Both the position numbers and the translations under genes were made by a program. Under the pieces are notes generated by a model. That model made no database searches. It had not been told where the DNA came from and was given only the letters and a program-made list of their open reading frames with translations. This document shows, piece after piece, positions 36,773 to 43,403 of a stretch of 64,000 bases of DNA. Numbering within the stretch: position 1 is the first letter of the stretch; each line of letters opens with the position of its first letter. Source of the DNA: a virus; the IMG/VR virus record IMGVR_UViG_3300043409_000928, positions 1 through 64,000 of that record; one strand, 5' to 3'.

Positions 36773-37023
36773 TTTATTTCATCCGGTGTTTCAACAAAGT
36801 CACTGATGATTAGATTGAGTGCTTCAATCCTACGCATGTTGCCTACAACATCTTCGGGATGCAACCAGTAGCCGTCAGGATTTTCGTCGGTCTTGGGATT
36901 CTTCTTCCACTTGGCCAATTCACTTTTGAGATTGGCTCGATAGTCTTTCAGGTTCATACTGGTAATACGATCTGCGGCTTCGCCGTCAATCCATTGATAA
37001 GGTTTGTGTTTGGCTTTACTCAC
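36769..37023 (-). CDS. Hypothetical protein, 84 aa
   Basis: Lys/Asp-rich with YQWIDGEAADRITSMNLKDYRANLKSEL and DGYWLHPEDVVGNMRRIEALNLII. Member of an overlapping early gene run. No family recognised. Confidence 0.65.
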   Translation of the reverse strand: MSKAKHKPYQWIDGEAADRITSMNLKDYRANLKSELAKWKKNPKTDENPDGYWLHPEDVVGNMRRIEALNLIISDFVETPDEIK

Positions 37024-37213
37024 TTAGTGATCCTTTTAATATAGTATCTCGACCTTGTTCACCAATGGTGTCATCAAGTATTTCTACTGTGCGTTGTAAC
37101 ATTGCACATGCTAACATTATAAGCTCTTCTCTGTCGTCTGTCAACTGAATGGAGCTGTCTATGAGCTCCATAATTTCAGTCATTCGTTGCTGTACATTGT
37201 CACGATCCTTCAT
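37016..37213 (-). CDS. Hypothetical helical protein, 65 aa
   Basis: All-alpha, acidic (MKDRDNVQQRMTEIMELIDSSIQL). Overlaps the next gene by 8 nt. Function unknown. Confidence 0.62.
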   Translation of the reverse strand: MKDRDNVQQRMTEIMELIDSSIQLTDDREELIMLACAMLQRTVEILDDTIGEQGRDTILKGSLSE

Positions 37214-37224
37214 CTATTTTTTCC

Positions 37225-39294
37225 TTAAAATACGCTACGGGCCATTATTGAAAATCCTGTTGCTTGTACTCCTGCGGCACCACCTGCATTGAACTGTCGT
37301 ACTACATTAAATCCAACACTTGTTTTATTAGTGTGTTTGACAGTATAACCAAGTACTAGATTCATTTCACGAACTTCTGGTGCCAAGCTTGAACGCATTG
37401 TTTGTGACTGTGGATTTGCAGTACTTGTTCCATCACCATTGTCGCTGTATGTGTAAGATGTGACTCCGGTTACTGTTGCGCCACCGCTTCGTACCTGCAC
37501 TGGTTGGGCAACAAATAATGTAATTGCATCATGTAATTTGCCTTGGTCAACAAACACTCGTTGTTGTGATGCACCCAGCTTCCAACTATCACTTACAAGT
37601 GTAGAATCCAATTGGATCATGCTACCTTGTACATTAGAGGTTTTGGTAAAGCCCACGGTATAATTGCCAATCAATGCGGTATTCTCAGCCACCTTGTAAC
37701 TGCCGCCTGCGCCGAACCAAGTGGTATTGCTACCACCAAATGCCATTGCGCCGCCACCTTGTGAACCAAGCACAGAGTTTGCTTCCTTCAAGGCACCCGC
37801 TTCAAAGCTTAACCGAGTACGCTCACTCTGTTGCCATTCATATTGAGTTGCAGTACCTGTGTCACTGGTCATCAGTGTTATTACACTATCTTTACCAAAT
37901 GGTACTGCCATGTGTCTATAGTTTGAAGAAGCCATGGACATCCACGGGCTGGCATATTGGTAACTCATTGAGTTGGTAAATGCCACTGCCTTTGTTAGGT
38001 TTGCAGTATAATTGCGGCCGATACTGTCAACCACTTGTGCGTTTTGTAACACTGAACTGGTGGCCAAACTAATTGCGCCAGATGTGGCTACTCCTGTGCC
38101 AGTGAGGCCAACTGTTTTGCCTTGTGGACCAGAGCCGTTGAGTTTGGTCATGTTGGCCAGTGTCACTGTGCCCATTGGCTGGGTGGCCTTATCAAAGTTT
38201 ACCATGCCACGGCCAGTCACATTTGAGTCTCCCATTGGAGTGGCTGTATTTAGAATCAATGAAACAATTTGTTCTGCCCTTAACTGTGGCCACGCCTGTT
38301 TCATCAATGCCACACCACCAGACACATAGGCAGTAGCACCACTGGATCCGGTAACTGGAATGGCACCGCTGGAGTTTGACTTTCCGTCAGCATCTTTCAA
38401 TCCATATTGGTTGGCCACTGAACCATACAACTGCATGCCAGGGGCGACAACATAGAAGTCCTTGACCAGATAAGGATCATTACAGGTAGAACCAGATATG
38501 TTATTGCAAATGGAACCGGCCTTGTTTGACGAAGTGGCAATGTTGCCGTTGGTGTCAGAATAGCCAACAATCAGCATCTTGCCACCCAGTACCAAATTAC
38601 CTTTGCTATCAACCTGTGTGGCAAACATTCCTGGTACCTGTGAGTATGCCAGTCCCTGATTGCCTGCGGCCGCAACAATGATACTTCCTCTGTTGGTACC
38701 TACGGCAAATGCTTGAACATCAGTGACACTGTAACCATACAATGATCCATATGCGGCAGGCGCTTTATAAATTCCTGCAGACATTTGGGAGATGCCTTTG
38801 GTAAAAGTTGAATCAAACGTAGATCCTAAACTCAGGTTAATAACCGATGCGCCGTTGGCACTGGCCCAATCCACTGCTTGCTTGACTGCGGTAAAATTAA
38901 TGCCAGTTGTCTTGCCACCAGAACCAACTTGGGCCAGCAATAGGCTTGCATCAGGTGCCGCGCCAACAGTGCCTGAATCATTTTTATTGGCGGCCGCAAT
39001 GCCAGCCATCATTGTTCCATGATGGCCCCAAGTTACCACGGATGCGGGATTATAGAAATTTTTACTGCCAACAATTTTATTGGCAAAGTCTGCGTGAGTT
39101 AAATCAAAGCCCTGGTCAACAATGGCAATTGTTATACCTTTGCCAGTGAACCCTCTGGACCAGGCAATGGGTACACCTGTTTTTGCAAGTGCAGTTGAGA
39201 TTTCCTGCGCTTCATAATTTAGTGCTTTGGTCTGTGCGTAGGCTGTACTGCCTAGGGCCAATAAAATTGCTAAGGTTAGTGCTTTGAGTTTCAT
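37225..39294 (-). CDS. Secreted S8 subtilase with barrel-like C-terminus, 689 aa
   Basis: Signal peptide MKLKALTLAILLALGSTAYA. The subtilisin triad is visible: Asp60 in AIVDQGFD, His92 in GHHGTMMAGIAA and Ser in TGSSGATAYVSGGVALM near residue 325; NLSLGS and AAAGNQG are family blocks. The last about 240 residues are beta-rich with alternating polarity and end in a C-terminal Phe (FSIMARSVF), as in autotransporter or outer-membrane barrels. Very unusual for a lytic phage; probably bacterial in origin. Confidence 0.87.
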   Translation of the reverse strand: MKLKALTLAILLALGSTAYAQTKALNYEAQEISTALAKTGVPIAWSRGFTGKGITIAIVDQGFDLTHADFANKIVGSKNFYNPASVVTWGHHGTMMAGIAAANKNDSGTVGAAPDASLLLAQVGSGGKTTGINFTAVKQAVDWASANGASVINLSLGSTFDSTFTKGISQMSAGIYKAPAAYGSLYGYSVTDVQAFAVGTNRGSIIVAAAGNQGLAYSQVPGMFATQVDSKGNLVLGGKMLIVGYSDTNGNIATSSNKAGSICNNISGSTCNDPYLVKDFYVVAPGMQLYGSVANQYGLKDADGKSNSSGAIPVTGSSGATAYVSGGVALMKQAWPQLRAEQIVSLILNTATPMGDSNVTGRGMVNFDKATQPMGTVTLANMTKLNGSGPQGKTVGLTGTGVATSGAISLATSSVLQNAQVVDSIGRNYTANLTKAVAFTNSMSYQYASPWMSMASSNYRHMAVPFGKDSVITLMTSDTGTATQYEWQQSERTRLSFEAGALKEANSVLGSQGGGAMAFGGSNTTWFGAGGSYKVAENTALIGNYTVGFTKTSNVQGSMIQLDSTLVSDSWKLGASQQRVFVDQGKLHDAITLFVAQPVQVRSGGATVTGVTSYTYSDNGDGTSTANPQSQTMRSSLAPEVREMNLVLGYTVKHTNKTSVGFNVVRQFNAGGAAGVQATGFSIMARSVF

Positions 39295-39302
39295 GGGTGT
39301 CC

Positions 39303-39629
39303 TTAAACAGTTGTAGAAATTTGATAACCCTCAGACTTTAAAAAAGCAATAGCTTCTTTAATCTTTGTCTGTTTGCGTTCTACTGTGGCCAGGGCCTTGA
39401 CTGCACCTTCTCTAGTCCTGGCAAAGACCTTTATACCAGTACTAGTATGGACTCCAAAGTAATGTGTAGTGGCGTCGGTAAAAGTTCTTTGTGTGTAACC
39501 ATACATGCAAAATTCTGCGCTGGCTTGACCCATGGGCAGTTGTGCTTTAGTGCTTTTACTTGGAGGATATTTGGCACTCCAATATTCCTCAAAACTGCCT
39601 CTTTTACGGACTGTGTCTGTTGTAGCCAT
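39303..39629 (-). CDS. Hypothetical protein, 108 aa
   Basis: Mixed fold: GQASAEFCMYGYTQRTF, THYFGVHTSTGIKVFARTREGAVKAL and a C-terminal helix (QTKIKEAIAFLKSEGY). AAGGAACC precedes the ATG; promoter at 39653-39681. Function unknown. Confidence 0.72.
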   Translation of the reverse strand: MATTDTVRKRGSFEEYWSAKYPPSKSTKAQLPMGQASAEFCMYGYTQRTFTDATTHYFGVHTSTGIKVFARTREGAVKALATVERKQTKIKEAIAFLKSEGYQISTTV

Positions 39630-39652
39630 TTTGGTTCCTTGTGTGTCTATAT

Positions 39653-39681
39653 ATTATACTATTAAACAGGCTTGTTGTCAA
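39653..39681 (-). promoter_or_regulatory. Sigma-70 promoter
   Basis: Minus strand TTGACA, 17 bp, TATAAT, upstream of the 39303-39629 gene. Confidence 0.85.
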
Positions 39682-40048
39682 CTAGTCTGCGGATGCGGTG
39701 GGCCATGTCCTCGGGCGTGTCACCTTTGCCTGTAAGCATGAAAGCCACATGCTCCACCATGTCTGCGCTTTTGAACTCCAGGTCAATGCCCAAGTTCTTG
39801 AACACCAGGTTCACTTGCTTAAGAGTCTCAACAACGGTGTCGTGGACGATAGTGCAATGCTCGTTTTCAATTTCGTCCTCGTCGTAGCCGATATCTTCTA
39901 ATATAGTGTTATAGGCACACTGGTCGTCCATGATACAGAACTTACCAAAAGCCTTATTAAGGTCAGGATCCATAAAGTCATCAATGCCATCACCGATGTC
40001 ATTGGAATCAATGCTGTTAAGGTATTCTTGTTTGGTAAATGTACGCAT
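39662..40048 (-). CDS. Acidic hypothetical protein, 128 aa
   Basis: Highly acidic first half (DSNDIGDGIDDFMDPD, GYDEDEIENEH) and a C-terminal helical part (DTPEDMAHRIRRLVDN). Acidic early proteins can mimic DNA, but this is speculation. Its 3' end overlaps the next promoter. Own promoter at 40075-40103. Confidence 0.7.
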   Translation of the reverse strand: MRTFTKQEYLNSIDSNDIGDGIDDFMDPDLNKAFGKFCIMDDQCAYNTILEDIGYDEDEIENEHCTIVHDTVVETLKQVNLVFKNLGIDLEFKSADMVEHVAFMLTGKGDTPEDMAHRIRRLVDNKPV

Positions 40049-40074
40049 GATAGTTCCTTTGTGTGTATGTGTTT

Positions 40075-40103
40075 ATCATACAACTACTTTGGCAAGTTGT
40101 CAA
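40075..40103 (-). promoter_or_regulatory. Sigma-70 promoter
   Basis: Minus strand TTGACA, 17 bp, TATGAT, upstream of the acidic 128-aa gene. Confidence 0.75.
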
Positions 40104-40111
40104 CCTAGTTA

Positions 40112-40198
40112 TTAATCGTTGCCCCACCCAAGTGCCCCAGTTCCTCTAGGGCTTGAACACTGTTCCTCAGTGTGCTTGTGTGCTCTTTCCTTCAGCAA
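40112..40198 (-). CDS. 28-aa micro-protein, TTG start
   Basis: A frame of 28 codons ending SSPRGTGALGWGND starts at TTG 40198 right after AAGG. It lies 23 nt downstream of the -10 of a consensus promoter (40221-40249) and ends before the next promoter, so some product of this unit is expected. The start codon is uncertain. Confidence 0.4.
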   Translation of the reverse strand: MLKERAHKHTEEQCSSPRGTGALGWGND

Positions 40199-40220
40199 CC
40201 TTATTTTTCGTTATGTGTTT

Positions 40221-40249
40221 ATTATACGGCCTTTTGGGCCTGCTGTCAA
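40221..40249 (-). promoter_or_regulatory. Sigma-70 promoter
   Basis: Minus strand TTGACA, 17 bp, TATAAT. Confidence 0.82.
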
Positions 40250-40280
40250 CCGTTTTTGTGTTGTATTTTAGCCACAAAAA

Positions 40281-40298
40281 AGCCCCAATTAAGGGGCT
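40281..40298 (-). terminator. Rho-independent terminator
   Basis: Minus strand AGCCCC, loop TTAATT, GGGGCT then TTTTT. Ends the HTH gene transcript. Confidence 0.85.
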
Positions 40299-40321
40299 AA
40301 TTTGTCTAATTTTTAAGCAAA

Positions 40322-40600
40322 TTAGAGGGTGATGCCCAAAGATTGAGCCTTGTATGCAAGTGCAACTAGACGGCGACTTGCTTCACCATGGCGATATTCA
40401 GTGACCTGAACGCCATTACCTGCTAGGCGGCTGTTTGCATAAATTGCATGACCGCGTTGACGAATAACGCTGATTGTGGCAGTTGGATTGGCAATACCAA
40501 AACGCTTGCTGATTGCGGCTTCGGTCAATGTTTCACCATTGAGAACCAGTGCCTTAAACAGTTTGTATTGCTTAGTATCTTCTTTGAATTTCTTTAACAT
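40322..40600 (-). CDS. Winged-helix/HTH-type DNA-binding protein, 92 aa
   Basis: QYKLFKALVLNGETLTEAAISKRFGIANPTATISVIRQRGHAIY fits a helix-turn-helix with the recognition helix around PTATISVIRQ, then a wing (SRLAGNGVQVTEYRHGE). Small enough to act as a dimer. It is the best candidate in this window for the factor that binds the repeated GTTGTAnAAATACAAC palindrome, though direct evidence is lacking. Confidence 0.72.
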   Translation of the reverse strand: MLKKFKEDTKQYKLFKALVLNGETLTEAAISKRFGIANPTATISVIRQRGHAIYANSRLAGNGVQVTEYRHGEASRRLVALAYKAQSLGITL

Positions 40601-40665
40601 GTTGTTTCCTTAAATTATTACATCACTATGTGATGCTTTTAACATTGTAACATTACTTAAACAGA

Positions 40666-40695
40666 AAGTCTATGAGGTGTTAGCCACATAGACTT
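40666..40695. terminator. Hairpin, possible terminator
   Basis: AAGTCTATG and CATAGACTT, 9-bp perfect stem with 12-nt loop, between two early genes. Weak T-runs on both sides. Confidence 0.45.
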
Positions 40696-40717
40696 CTTTT
40701 GGCAAAACTACCGTTTA

Positions 40718-40984
40718 TTACTTCTGTGCAATGAACTCGTTTAGGACCTTGGCCTTCTTTATGATCTCTTCTTCAGTAGGAAAAGGTCGGAAGGTAGGTT
40801 GTGCTGGAACTGCTTCAACTGGTTGATCAATTGAATGGGCTCGAATCTGGACCAGGTTAACTTCCTGTTCCCACTGCCGAGTTAACATTTCTCGATTTGC
40901 ATGCCAGTCTTGCTCTAGCATTTCTTTTGACATCTTGAGTAGTTCAAGACGAAGTTGGTAGCCATTGGGGGCTGTTGTACTCAT
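40718..40984 (-). CDS. Hypothetical helical protein, 88 aa
   Basis: Alpha-helical (LRLELLKMSKEMLEQDWHANREMLTRQWEQEV), Pro-rich hinge, then a C-terminal helix. Start behind AGGAGAATTACA. Type common in T4-like phages; function unknown. Confidence 0.72.
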   Translation of the reverse strand: MSTTAPNGYQLRLELLKMSKEMLEQDWHANREMLTRQWEQEVNLVQIRAHSIDQPVEAVPAQPTFRPFPTEEEIIKKAKVLNEFIAQK

Positions 40985-41055
40985 TGTAATTCTCCTGTGT
41001 TTGAGTGTGTTGTAAAACTGTTGTCTTACATATTAATTATACACTACAAAAACAC

Positions 41056-41080
41056 AAAAGCCACCGTAGTGGTGGCTTTT
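41056..41080. terminator. Bidirectional terminator
   Basis: AAAAGCCACC and GGTGGCTTTT form a strong stem downstream of the outer-membrane barrel gene. Confidence 0.75.
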
Positions 41081-41099
41081 GGCAAAGCTAATTTAAAAA

Positions 41100-41660
41100 T
41101 TAAAAACTGCGAGTGTAGTTAACTGCTATAACATTTTGCTTTGCATCGCCTGTTACTTTATCGTAACGAACGCCAACTGCATCTTGCTTGGTAAATGCAT
41201 ACGAAACGCCGGCACGAACTGTTTGGGTTGTGTCGCCATTCAAAGCGGCATCTTGCACGGCACTACGATAGCGATAACCAACCTTTGCAGTTAAGCCAGT
41301 GCTACCAATTGGAGCAGAAAGACCTGGTTCAACTGAGTAGTACGAGAAGTTACCAGTGGCCTTAAACACCTGACCAACTGCCACTGTGGTGTATCCGCTT
41401 ACTGGACCAAGTAATTTGACCTGAGCAGTTACACCAGCTTCTGCGCGATTAGAAATTGCATTGGTATTATCAGTCTGTGTGTTTGATACTTGAAAATGAC
41501 CAGAAAAGTTTGGTGTAATACTACCACGGACTGTTAAGTTCATATTCATTGCATCATTGCCTGTTGAATTGTCGATACTGCTACCTTCAATTGATACTGA
41601 TGCGGCACTTGCGGCGCCACTTACTAATGTAATTGCTAGAATTGCTAATAGTTTCTTCAT
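41100..41660 (-). CDS. Outer-membrane beta-barrel protein, 186 aa
   Basis: Signal peptide MKKLLAILAITLVSGAASA. The mature part shows eight or so amphipathic beta strands (NMNLTVRGSITPNFSGHF, GVTAQVKLLGP, LTAKVGYRYRS, TVRAGVSYAFT) and ends in the OMP sorting signature NYTRSF. An 8-stranded barrel would fit. It might alter the outer membrane, for example superinfection exclusion; this is inference. Own terminator at 41056-41080. Confidence 0.8.
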   Translation of the reverse strand: MKKLLAILAITLVSGAASAASVSIEGSSIDNSTGNDAMNMNLTVRGSITPNFSGHFQVSNTQTDNTNAISNRAEAGVTAQVKLLGPVSGYTTVAVGQVFKATGNFSYYSVEPGLSAPIGSTGLTAKVGYRYRSAVQDAALNGDTTQTVRAGVSYAFTKQDAVGVRYDKVTGDAKQNVIAVNYTRSF

Positions 41661-41745
41661 TGTTTAAGTTTCCTTTTGAGTATGCACAGCAAAACACTCT
41701 GTGCTGTACATACTTAGTGAAGTAATAAAATAGCAGTATACCAGA

Positions 41746-42297
41746 CTAATCACCGTAGTGTGCTCTTACGGGCCGTTTAAGCATGACTTTTACTAGGTCA
41801 TCCAAAAGATAAGGAGTACAATTGTTTCCGTCCATGCTAACATCCATAATCCTGCCATCTACACCACACGGTCGGGCATGTAAGTGCCCGTGAAAATGTA
41901 TAGATCCACGATGCATCTGGTCCCATTCCCACATGGGATAATGGAACAGTACAATATATTCGCCTTTGTAATTAAACGCATGATAGTCATGTACTTCGGT
42001 GAAGCAGTTTCTAAACATCCGGTCTTTTAAATTCTTTATGTCATGGTTGCCTGTGATTAATACCTTTTCGCCGCGACAGCGATTGATAATTCGAGTGGCC
42101 TTTTCTACGTCTCCAAATGCCACATCTCCTAGGATGTATACTTTATCAATTGGACTTATCATGCTGTTCCACTGACTAATAATAACTTCATTCATTTCGT
42201 CAGTGTTGGCATACGGTCGTGTGGCGGCGCAGAACTTTAAAATGCCATGATGATGAAAATGGATGTCGCTGGTAATCCAGGTTTTGCTTTCAATCAT
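41746..42297 (-). CDS. Calcineurin-like metallophosphoesterase, 183 aa
   Basis: Metal ligands in order: DIHFHH, GDVAFGD, GNHD, HYPMWEW and GHLHARP. The family hydrolyses phosphodiesters (nucleic acid or cyclic nucleotides). The start overlaps the stop of the 53-aa gene upstream (ATGA). Confidence 0.9.
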   Translation of the reverse strand: MIESKTWITSDIHFHHHGILKFCAATRPYANTDEMNEVIISQWNSMISPIDKVYILGDVAFGDVEKATRIINRCRGEKVLITGNHDIKNLKDRMFRNCFTEVHDYHAFNYKGEYIVLFHYPMWEWDQMHRGSIHFHGHLHARPCGVDGRIMDVSMDGNNCTPYLLDDLVKVMLKRPVRAHYGD

Positions 42298-42455
42298 TCT
42301 TGCTTTCTTAGTCGATCAATTTCATCTGCGGCTTCTTCCAGCAGGTCGGCAATTCGATCCGGGGCTCCTTCTTGTACACTCTTTCGAGTCTGAATTTGCC
42401 TCCGGATCTCTGCTCTTTTTCTTAAACGAAACACAAGGTCTTGTTCGCTGATCAT
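42294..42455 (-). CDS. Small charged helical protein, 53 aa
   Basis: MISEQDLVFRLRKRAEIRRQ then EGAPDRIADLLEEAADEIDRL, an Ead/Ea22-like C-terminal helix common in phages. ATGA overlaps with the phosphoesterase gene downstream and with the HD gene upstream support it. Confidence 0.68.
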   Translation of the reverse strand: MISEQDLVFRLRKRAEIRRQIQTRKSVQEGAPDRIADLLEEAADEIDRLRKQE

Positions 42456-42955
42456 TTAGACACACTGGTCCTGGCTTCTGCCATTAACGTGGCATCTCCA
42501 CGAGTCAACACTTCCAACAACAACCGCTTTTCTTCCAAGTACACTTTGGCAAAGGCAACATCTTCTTTTACAATGCTTCTGGTGTTGGAGATCAAGTCGG
42601 CCAACTTTACAGTCTGTGCTCCGGCAGGTGCACCGGCAGTATGTGCCCGGTCAATTGCCTTGCGAATAGCACGATTGCCTTGTTCGGGACGACTGACATC
42701 AGTTAACCAGCCCACTAACTCAGCAACCGCGGCGCCAAATTCGGCACGGATCACTTCGTTGGTAACGCCAGTGTCTTCAACAACATCATGCAACCAAGCG
42801 GCCGCCAACATTTCGGGTGTGTGGGAAACTGTTGAAACAATGCTGGCTACTTCAGCAGGATGCACAATGTACGGCTCATTAGTGTACTTCCGTAATTGTG
42901 CCACAGCTGAATGGGCCGCTGTTGCAAAAATTCTGGCTCGTTCTACTAATTCCAT
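42452..42955 (-). CDS. HD-domain (p)ppGpp hydrolase-like protein, 167 aa
   Basis: Start ATG 42955 after GGAG. The arrangement RKYTNEPYIVHPAEVASIV and AAWLHDVVEDTG (HD at 56-57) is that of SpoT/MESH1 hydrolases, with a later KLADLISNTRSI. Such enzymes remove the 3' pyrophosphate of ppGpp. No synthetase domain, so it may relieve the stringent response during infection. Promoter at 42979-43008. Confidence 0.85.
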   Translation of the reverse strand: MELVERARIFATAAHSAVAQLRKYTNEPYIVHPAEVASIVSTVSHTPEMLAAAWLHDVVEDTGVTNEVIRAEFGAAVAELVGWLTDVSRPEQGNRAIRKAIDRAHTAGAPAGAQTVKLADLISNTRSIVKEDVAFAKVYLEEKRLLLEVLTRGDATLMAEARTSVSK

Positions 42956-42978
42956 ATGATTCTCCTGTTTCATATAGT

Positions 42979-43008
42979 ATTATAGCACAAATTGGGCAGT
43001 GAAGTCAA
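42979..43008 (-). promoter_or_regulatory. Sigma-70 promoter
   Basis: Minus strand TTGACT, 18 bp, TATAAT, with a palindrome 2 bp upstream of the -35. Confidence 0.72.
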
Positions 43009-43010
43009 CC

Positions 43011-43026
43011 GTTGTGAAAATACAAC
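43011..43026. promoter_or_regulatory. Operator-like palindrome copy 7
   Basis: GTTGTGAAAATACAAC, abutting the -35 of the HD gene promoter and the tmRNA terminator. Confidence 0.55.
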
Positions 43027-43033
43027 AAGAAGA

Positions 43034-43051
43034 AACCCGCCGAAGCGGGTT
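43034..43051 (-). terminator. tmRNA terminator
   Basis: Minus strand AACCCGC, tetraloop TTCG, GCGGGTT followed by TCTTCTTGTT. Confidence 0.88.
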
Positions 43052-43054
43052 CTG

Positions 43055-43210
43055 AGTTTCTGTTACGAGGTATGTCTTACCCTAAGTGGCTGTTAGGCCG
43101 CTAATGCGAACTGTGAGTCGTTTGCTTTTACTTTATTTCTTCTTTTTACATCGTTGCTGATGTGCTGTCCACTTGTTTACTTGTTGCCCTGTCGAAACCA
43201 TGACTGGCCC
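43055..43210 (-). ncRNA. ssrA: Permuted tmRNA, coding piece (tag ANDSQFALAA)
   Basis: Begins GGGCCAGTCATGGTTTCGAC, the tmRNA 5' end. It contains a resume codon and tag frame at 43125-43093 reading A-N-D-S-Q-F-A-L-A-A-stop. GGGCCAG pairs with CTGGTCC of the acceptor piece upstream and creates the G3-U70 pair that marks alanine tRNA and tmRNA. The piece follows its acceptor half, as in two-piece tmRNAs of alphaproteobacteria and some betaproteobacteria. The 3' end is approximate. Confidence 0.92.
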
Positions 43211-43211
43211 A

Positions 43212-43295
43212 TCAAAAAAGGACTATAAAGAATACTACTATCAGTACGATAGATAGAACTCCACATACGAGTTGATACAGATATTCACTATCCAT
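43212..43295 (-). CDS. 27-aa membrane micro-protein in the tmRNA intervening segment
   Basis: Reads MDSEYLYQLVCGVLSIVL and ends in VVFFIVLF: an acidic start followed by one long transmembrane helix. ATG lies 5 nt after AAGGGGA; the frame starts 13 nt after the acceptor CCA and its TGA ends 1 nt before the coding piece. It therefore fits exactly within the piece removed during tmRNA maturation. Function unknown; the length and topology match the other micro-proteins here. Confidence 0.6.
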   Translation of the reverse strand: MDSEYLYQLVCGVLSIVLIVVFFIVLF

Positions 43296-43307
43296 ACAAT
43301 CCCCTTT

Positions 43308-43390
43308 TGGTGGACCAGGCGGGAGTCGAACCCGCGTCCAGAACACTTTTCTCTTTGCTTCATACAGCAATAACTTACAGTATATACTTA
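43308..43390 (-). ncRNA. ssrA: Permuted tmRNA, acceptor piece
   Basis: Contains GGACGCGGGTTCGACTCC, the tmRNA T-arm signature, then the acceptor strand CTGGTCC, discriminator A and encoded CCA at 43310-43308. It lies 5' of the coding piece, which proves the circular permutation. The 5' boundary is not visible and is set approximately. Confidence 0.92.
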
Positions 43391-43403
43391 TTTGATCAGC
43401 AGG

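Noticed and set aside
40666-40695. Gene in the gap between 40600 and 40718
   Set aside because: Only a hairpin is present; no frame with an RBS.
42441-42959. Plus-strand 172-codon ORF
   Set aside because: Antisense to the HD-domain gene, which has recognisable catalytic motifs.
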